Assembly (NCBI RefSeq): GCF_019263585.2
Contig: NZ_JADQDF010000001.1
Coordinates: 1,302,001 to 1,366,000 of the forward strand
DNA length: 64,000 bases
Reading direction: 5' to 3'
From: Pseudonocardia oceani
GTDB taxonomy: Bacteria; Actinomycetota; Actinomycetes; Mycobacteriales; Pseudonocardiaceae
Positions 63,820-64,000 of the stretch are shown here, piece by piece. Positions within the stretch are counted from its first letter, which is position 1. Every line of letters begins with the position of its first letter. The notes beneath the pieces were generated by a model that was not told the DNA's origin, did not search any database, and saw only the letters and a list, made by a program, of their open reading frames with translations. Position numbers and translations under genes: made by a program.

Positions 63820-64000
63820 GCCTGCGCTCCCGCGGTCGCGGAGTCCGTGGTCTCGGTCTCGTGGTACTTCTCGTTCACCGGCCGGATCAGCTCGTTGCAG
63901 ACGAAGGCGACGACCAGCAGCCCGATCATGATCGAGAACGCCATCGTGTAGCGCCCCGGCCCCTCGACGCCCGCGGCGATCTGCGCGTCGGCGATGGCGT
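63816..64000 (-). CDS. metP: NSS-family Na+-dependent amino-acid symporter, C-terminal end
   Basis: Only the last 61 residues are inside the window. They contain one membrane helix (YTMAFSIMIGLLVVAFVCNE) and a hydrophilic tail (NEKYHETETTDSATAGAQA). Assignment as the large subunit MetP rests mainly on the overlapping metS gene. It transports methionine and alanine in the known system. Confidence 0.7.
   Translation of the reverse strand, partial: AIADAQIAAGVEGPGRYTMAFSIMIGLLVVAFVCNELIRPVNEKYHETETTDSATAGAQA

Overview
The window is about 64 kb of very GC-rich DNA with dense, often 4-nt-overlapping genes, frequent GTG starts, F420-dependent enzymes, a MoxR/VWA pair and a gpgP-octT pair. This points to an actinomycete, most likely Pseudonocardiales (Pseudonocardia-like). 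Two blocks keep the order known from Mycobacterium tuberculosis Rv2414c-Rv2448c: nadD-rsfS-gpgP-octT-degV-comEA-comEC (1-6923, minus strand) and valS-folC-DUF4233-ndk ... rne-rplU-rpmA-obgE-proB (35730-60521, minus strand). Genus is inferred; no rRNA or tRNA gene was seen.

Layout. 1-7566: competence genes, DegV, two methylglucose-lipopolysaccharide enzymes, ribosome silencing factor, NAD synthesis and an AlkB-like oxygenase, with an alpha/beta hydrolase and a P-loop NTPase inserted between rsfS and nadD. 7591-16558: secreted M28 aminopeptidase, VWA protein, a two-component system with a membrane protein, an ArsR/AHSA1/RibD-like operon, a small membrane protein and MoxR. 16605-19900: an AbiEi-like gene bracketed by two copies of a four-arm palindrome, then a RecQ-phosphoribosyltransferase fusion. 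19908-30663: a probable catabolic cluster (APH-type kinase, two luciferase-like monooxygenases, acyl-CoA ligase, hydrolase, SDR without its catalytic serine, TetR, PucR, acyl-CoA dehydrogenase, Ddn-like F420 protein) with a 16-bp palindromic operator candidate. 30664-31425: a gene-free repeat island with long hairpins at both ends. 31426-35658: PIMT-like and small-molecule-type methyltransferases and a SARP-type ATPase regulator.

35730-46081: proB, obgE, rpmA, rplU, rne, and the DUF2344 and radical-SAM pair. 46191-50923: an accessory stretch with a methyltransferase, a SARP/TPR regulator, a hydrolase truncated at a palindrome, dapA and a broken membrane-protein gene. 50940-61863: TspO-like protein, a NodIJ-type ABC exporter, ndk, DM13 protein, DUF4233, folC, valS, a C39-like protein and an F420 enzyme. 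61887-63319: a complete 1,433-bp insertion sequence with imperfect terminal inverted repeats and an 8-bp target duplication. 63326-64000: a DUF6457-like gene and the end of a metP-metS amino-acid importer.

The conserved blocks supply housekeeping functions. The most unusual material lies between them: the four-arm palindromes, the repeat island and the CoA/F420 cluster. Genes with a 4-nt overlap (GTGA or ATGA) are very probably cotranslated.
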